Origin: Faucicola sp902506215
GTDB taxonomy: Bacteria; Pseudomonadota; Gammaproteobacteria; Pseudomonadales; Moraxellaceae
Direction: 5' to 3'
Assembly: GCA_016888885.1 (NCBI GenBank)
Contig: CP069437.1
Location: forward strand, 682,001 to 746,000
Length of the DNA stretch: 64,000 nucleotides
Shown: positions 61,470 to 64,000 of the stretch, piece after piece
How positions within the stretch are numbered: position 1 is the stretch's first letter
Layout: each line of letters begins with the position of its first letter
Position numbers and translations under genes: made by a program
Notes under the pieces: model-generated
What the model saw: only the letters and a program-made list of their open reading frames with translations
Databases searched by the model: none
Told to the model about the DNA's origin: nothing

Positions 61470-63068
61470 TTAATTTTGTTCGTTTAATAATTGATTGATA
61501 TAAAACTGCCAACGCTCCACGATGGCTTGGCGCTCAGACACTGCCATCTTAGGCTCAAAGATACGGTCTAACTGCCAACTTTCACCAATGCTACTGTCAT
61601 CATACAGCCCCACCGCTTGCCCTGCCAATAATGCCACCCCTTTTGCGGTGCTCTCAGTGGTCGTTGGTCGCAGCACAGGAACATTGAGTATATCGGCTTG
61701 AAATTGCATTAAGATATTGTTATTGGCAGCGCCCCCATCTACGCGCAGTTCATGCAATGGCACCGGGCTATCTTTTTGCATAGCGATTAACACATCATAA
61801 GCTTGTAGCGCAATCGCTTCTAAGGCGGCTCTAGCGATATGCGCTTTGCTAGTGCCGCGTGTCAGCCCGATAAGTCTTGCGGTAGCATCTGCTCGCCAGT
61901 AAGGTGCGCCAAGCCCGGTAAAGGCAGGAATCAGGGTCACCCCTTGGCTATCTGGTACTTGCGCCGCTAAGGTTTCAATGTCCTCACTGCGCGCTATCAT
62001 ACCTAAGTTATCGCGTAACCACTGCACGATGGCACCTGCCATAAACACACTGCCTTCAAGCGCATATTGTGTTTGCGTGAGGCTTGTTTTTTTATGTCGT
62101 TGTAAATTTTGTAAAGGTTTTAACAAGTTGGGCAATTTACCTGAGGATTCATGCCGGTTAGGTTGACGAGTGTGATTCGCCTCTGTGGTTTGCCAAGCGA
62201 CGGTGGTGAGTAATTGCTGATGACTGACACAGGGTTTATCGCCGGTATTCATTAATAAAAAACAGCCGGTGCCATAGGTGGATTTTGCCATGCCAGCACG
62301 GTTACAGCCCTGCCCATACAATGCCGCTTGCTGATCGCCTAGCACTGCCGTGACCGGGATTTGTTTGCCAAACATCCCTTGTTTGGTGACCCCAAAATCG
62401 CCATCCGATGGCTTGATGGTAGGTAACATGGTTTTGGGAATATCAAATAAATCCAATAATTCATCAGACCAGTCGCCTGTTTGCAAAGACATCAGCATGG
62501 TGCGTGAGGCGTTGGTGATATCAATGCTATGCTCGCCTGTCATGTTAAACAGTAGCCAACTATCCACGGTACCAAAAGCCAACTCACCTGCTAGCGCTTG
62601 CTGGCGAAGCTTAGGGTTTTGGTTTAACAGCCATACGATTTTGCTGGCACTAAAATACGGATCTATACGTAATCCGGTAATTTGCTGGATTTTGGCGTCA
62701 AAGCCTTTATCACGCCAGTCTCTGCACCACTGATGGGTACGTCTATCTTGCCAGACAATGGCGGGTGCAACAGGCTTACCCGTCTTTTTATGCCAAATTA
62801 TAGTGGTCTCACGTTGGTTGGTGATACCGATGGCTGAAATATCTGTCGCCAATAATCCTGCTTTGGCAATCACTTCTTGGGCGGTACTAATTTGGGTTTG
62901 CCAAATGTCATTGGCATTTTGCTCGATAAACCCGGCTTTTGGGGTGATGATACCCAGCGGCTTTTGGGCGATGGCGATGGGTATTAATTGATTATCAAAG
63001 ATGATACTGCGGCTTGATGTAGTGCCCTGATCCAGCGCTAAAATAAATCCGTTTTCTGTTTTAGCCAT
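61470..63068 (-). CDS. glpK: Glycerol kinase
   Basis: 532 residues (E. coli GlpK 502). It phosphorylates glycerol to sn-glycerol 3-phosphate with ATP. FGGY-kinase motifs: ALDQGTTSSRSIIFD, GITNQRETTIIWHKKTG, and GGAANNNILMQFQADIL. The regulatory/catalytic loop GDQQAALYGQGCNRAG and STYGTGCFLLMNTG are normal. An insertion of about 30 residues (about 283-315, rich in Thr, Asn, Lys) is present relative to E. coli just before YALEGSVFMAGA. No glpF or glpD is nearby. Confidence 0.95.
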   Translation of the reverse strand: MAKTENGFILALDQGTTSSRSIIFDNQLIPIAIAQKPLGIITPKAGFIEQNANDIWQTQISTAQEVIAKAGLLATDISAIGITNQRETTIIWHKKTGKPVAPAIVWQDRRTHQWCRDWRDKGFDAKIQQITGLRIDPYFSASKIVWLLNQNPKLRQQALAGELAFGTVDSWLLFNMTGEHSIDITNASRTMLMSLQTGDWSDELLDLFDIPKTMLPTIKPSDGDFGVTKQGMFGKQIPVTAVLGDQQAALYGQGCNRAGMAKSTYGTGCFLLMNTGDKPCVSHQQLLTTVAWQTTEANHTRQPNRHESSGKLPNLLKPLQNLQRHKKTSLTQTQYALEGSVFMAGAIVQWLRDNLGMIARSEDIETLAAQVPDSQGVTLIPAFTGLGAPYWRADATARLIGLTRGTSKAHIARAALEAIALQAYDVLIAMQKDSPVPLHELRVDGGAANNNILMQFQADILNVPVLRPTTTESTAKGVALLAGQAVGLYDDSSIGESWQLDRIFEPKMAVSERQAIVERWQFYINQLLNEQN

Positions 63069-63398
63069 GTTGTTGTCTCAAACGATTGTGTTAAGCGTCA
63101 ATATATTATCTTAGCAAATACTTACCCATCAACTTTTATATTACTGCGGCTGAAACCTTAAGGCAACGATTCGCGAAAAAATAGCCATTGATTTTATCAA
63201 CAAAAAACCACATCATACTGATACTTTATTACTACTTACCAAAACCTATCTGTTAACTATAAGTGACCCTAAGCTTAGATTTCAGATTTCAGATTTCAGA
63301 TTTCAGATTTCAGACCCTAAGCACTGTCACTCTAACTGTCACTGTCATTGTTTATCTTTCCCACTACCGCTTTTTAATGCGTTGATGAAACTTGTTTT
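63069..63398. other. Intergenic region between glpK and the Lon-like gene
   Basis: 330 bases, divergent genes. It contains the 7-bp array (63277-63311), and 10-bp copies GACCCTAAGC on either side of it (63265-63274 and 63313-63322). No gene is seen. Confidence 0.65.
63277..63311. repeat. Five 7-bp tandem units
   Basis: AGATTTC repeated five times without error. Flanked by direct repeats GACCCTAAGC. Located 88 bases before the start of the Lon-like gene. Confidence 0.93.
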
Positions 63399-64000
63399 AT
63401 GAAAAATACCCTTGCAAAATCTGTTCGTACTACCCCTGTGACTTCAAAATCCTCCGCTATCATTACCGATACCATCAAATCTGACAATTTACAGCCTGTT
63501 GCAATCTCGCACTTGCGCCGTTATACCGACCCAGCGACCTTGCCAAAAGATAGCCACCATACCAAAACCCTTGAGATTGGCTTTGGGCAAGAGCGCGCCT
63601 GTAAAGCGATTGCCACTGCACTTGATATCAATGCCAATGGTTATCATATCTTTGCTGCAGGTGAAAACGGACTGGGCAAACGCACCTTAATCACTCGCCT
63701 GCTACAAGCTCACGCCAAACAAAAACCCACGCCCAATGACTGGGTGTATGTGCATAATTTTGTTGATGCGCGCACCCCGATTGCGCTTGACCTTCCTGCC
63801 GGCATGGGCAAGCAATTAGCGGAAGATGTCAAAACCTTTTGGCTAACCACCAAACGTCAGCTCAATCAGCGTTTTCGCAGTGAGCACTATCAAAGTAAGG
63901 TAGAAGCGATAAAGAATGAAATTAGCCTTCGTGAAGAACAGGTCTATCATGCGCTGCATGAAGAAGGCAAACAGTATTCACTTGCATTGGCGCTGCGACC
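63399..64000 (+). CDS. Lon-like AAA+ protease, N-terminal part (3' end outside window)
   Basis: 200 complete codons before the window edge. Residues from about 34 (NLQPVAISHLRRYTDPATL) resemble the N-terminus of Lon-B/LonC-type ATP-dependent proteases (IGFGQERACKAIATALDI). The P-loop reads AAGENGLGKRT (about 90-100), where Arg stands at the place of the usual Ser/Thr. The stretch from residue about 145 (LAEDVKTFWLTTKRQL, EAIKNEISLREEQ) is helical, as in the inserted coiled-coil of these proteases. The Ser-Lys protease domain is beyond the window. Also possible: an inactive-ATPase member. No clear promoter is seen apart from the repeat region. Confidence 0.72.
   Translation, partial: MKNTLAKSVRTTPVTSKSSAIITDTIKSDNLQPVAISHLRRYTDPATLPKDSHHTKTLEIGFGQERACKAIATALDINANGYHIFAAGENGLGKRTLITRLLQAHAKQKPTPNDWVYVHNFVDARTPIALDLPAGMGKQLAEDVKTFWLTTKRQLNQRFRSEHYQSKVEAIKNEISLREEQVYHALHEEGKQYSLALALR

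Noticed and set aside
1..64000. CRISPR arrays, prophage genes, tRNA or rRNA genes, and replication origin
   Set aside because: No regularly spaced direct repeats with spacers, no phage structural genes, and no tRNA-like cloverleaf or rRNA except ssrA were found by reading both strands; short tRNA-like fragments could be missed.

Overview
The window looks like chromosomal DNA of a Moraxellaceae gammaproteobacterium. Moraxella (Faucicola) osloensis or a close relative is my best guess, and this is inference. Supporting points are a tmRNA tag reading ANDETYALAA, a split trpGDC cluster without trpE as known in Acinetobacter, a PhaB-type acetoacetyl-CoA reductase, moderate GC with AT-rich intergenic DNA, and mostly housekeeping gene content. 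No plasmid, prophage or CRISPR signature is visible.

Layout. 1-4.5 kb: the end of a type II secretion operon (gspL, gspM), a DUF2057 protein, Hda and a lipoprotein. 4.5-20 kb: a CcoI/FixI-type copper ATPase, PBP1b, prmA, a zinc-ribbon/DUF3426 protein, fis, purH, a GAPDH/Epd-like dehydrogenase, a PIF1-like helicase, a DUF1543 protein and a SohB-like peptidase. 20-30 kb: aspS, then a surface-glycan (probably lipooligosaccharide) locus with an LpxL-like acyltransferase and five glycosyltransferase genes. This locus carries an IS1-family element with a perfect 8-bp target duplication and an IS200/IS605-type tnpB element that splits a GT4 glycosyltransferase gene. 30-40 kb: ilvE, glnE, phaB, rpiA, ilvA, an ABC1/UbiB-family kinase and yebC. 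40-48 kb: a possible PD-(D/E)XK protein, ssrA, a minimal RlpA-like protein, a DEAD-box helicase, a cold-shock protein, a phosphopantetheinyl transferase, a DUF4124 protein and glnA. 48-54.6 kb: trpGDC, an AT-rich membrane protein, an Smr protein, a PuuP-like permease and truC. 54.6-64 kb: a PAP2 phosphatase, a GT4 mannosyltransferase-like gene, tusDCE, trmL, an entericidin, a TetR regulator with an endonuclease/exonuclease/phosphatase partner, glpK, and the start of a Lon-like protease.

How the genes fit together. glnA and glnE are enzyme and adenylyltransferase for nitrogen control. ilvA and ilvE both serve branched-chain amino-acid synthesis. trpG, trpD and trpC make tryptophan. tusD, tusC, tusE, trmL and truC act on tRNA modification. 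The glycan locus probably decorates lipid A/core.

The most distinctive features are the precisely inserted tnpB element, whose removal restores a GT4 frame of about 367 residues, and a scatter of perfect short tandem duplications (7 to 21 bp units) in intergenic DNA and, in multiples of three, inside genes. Two candidate operators (a TrpR-like site before trpD and a palindrome before the EEP-TetR operon) are also worth checking.
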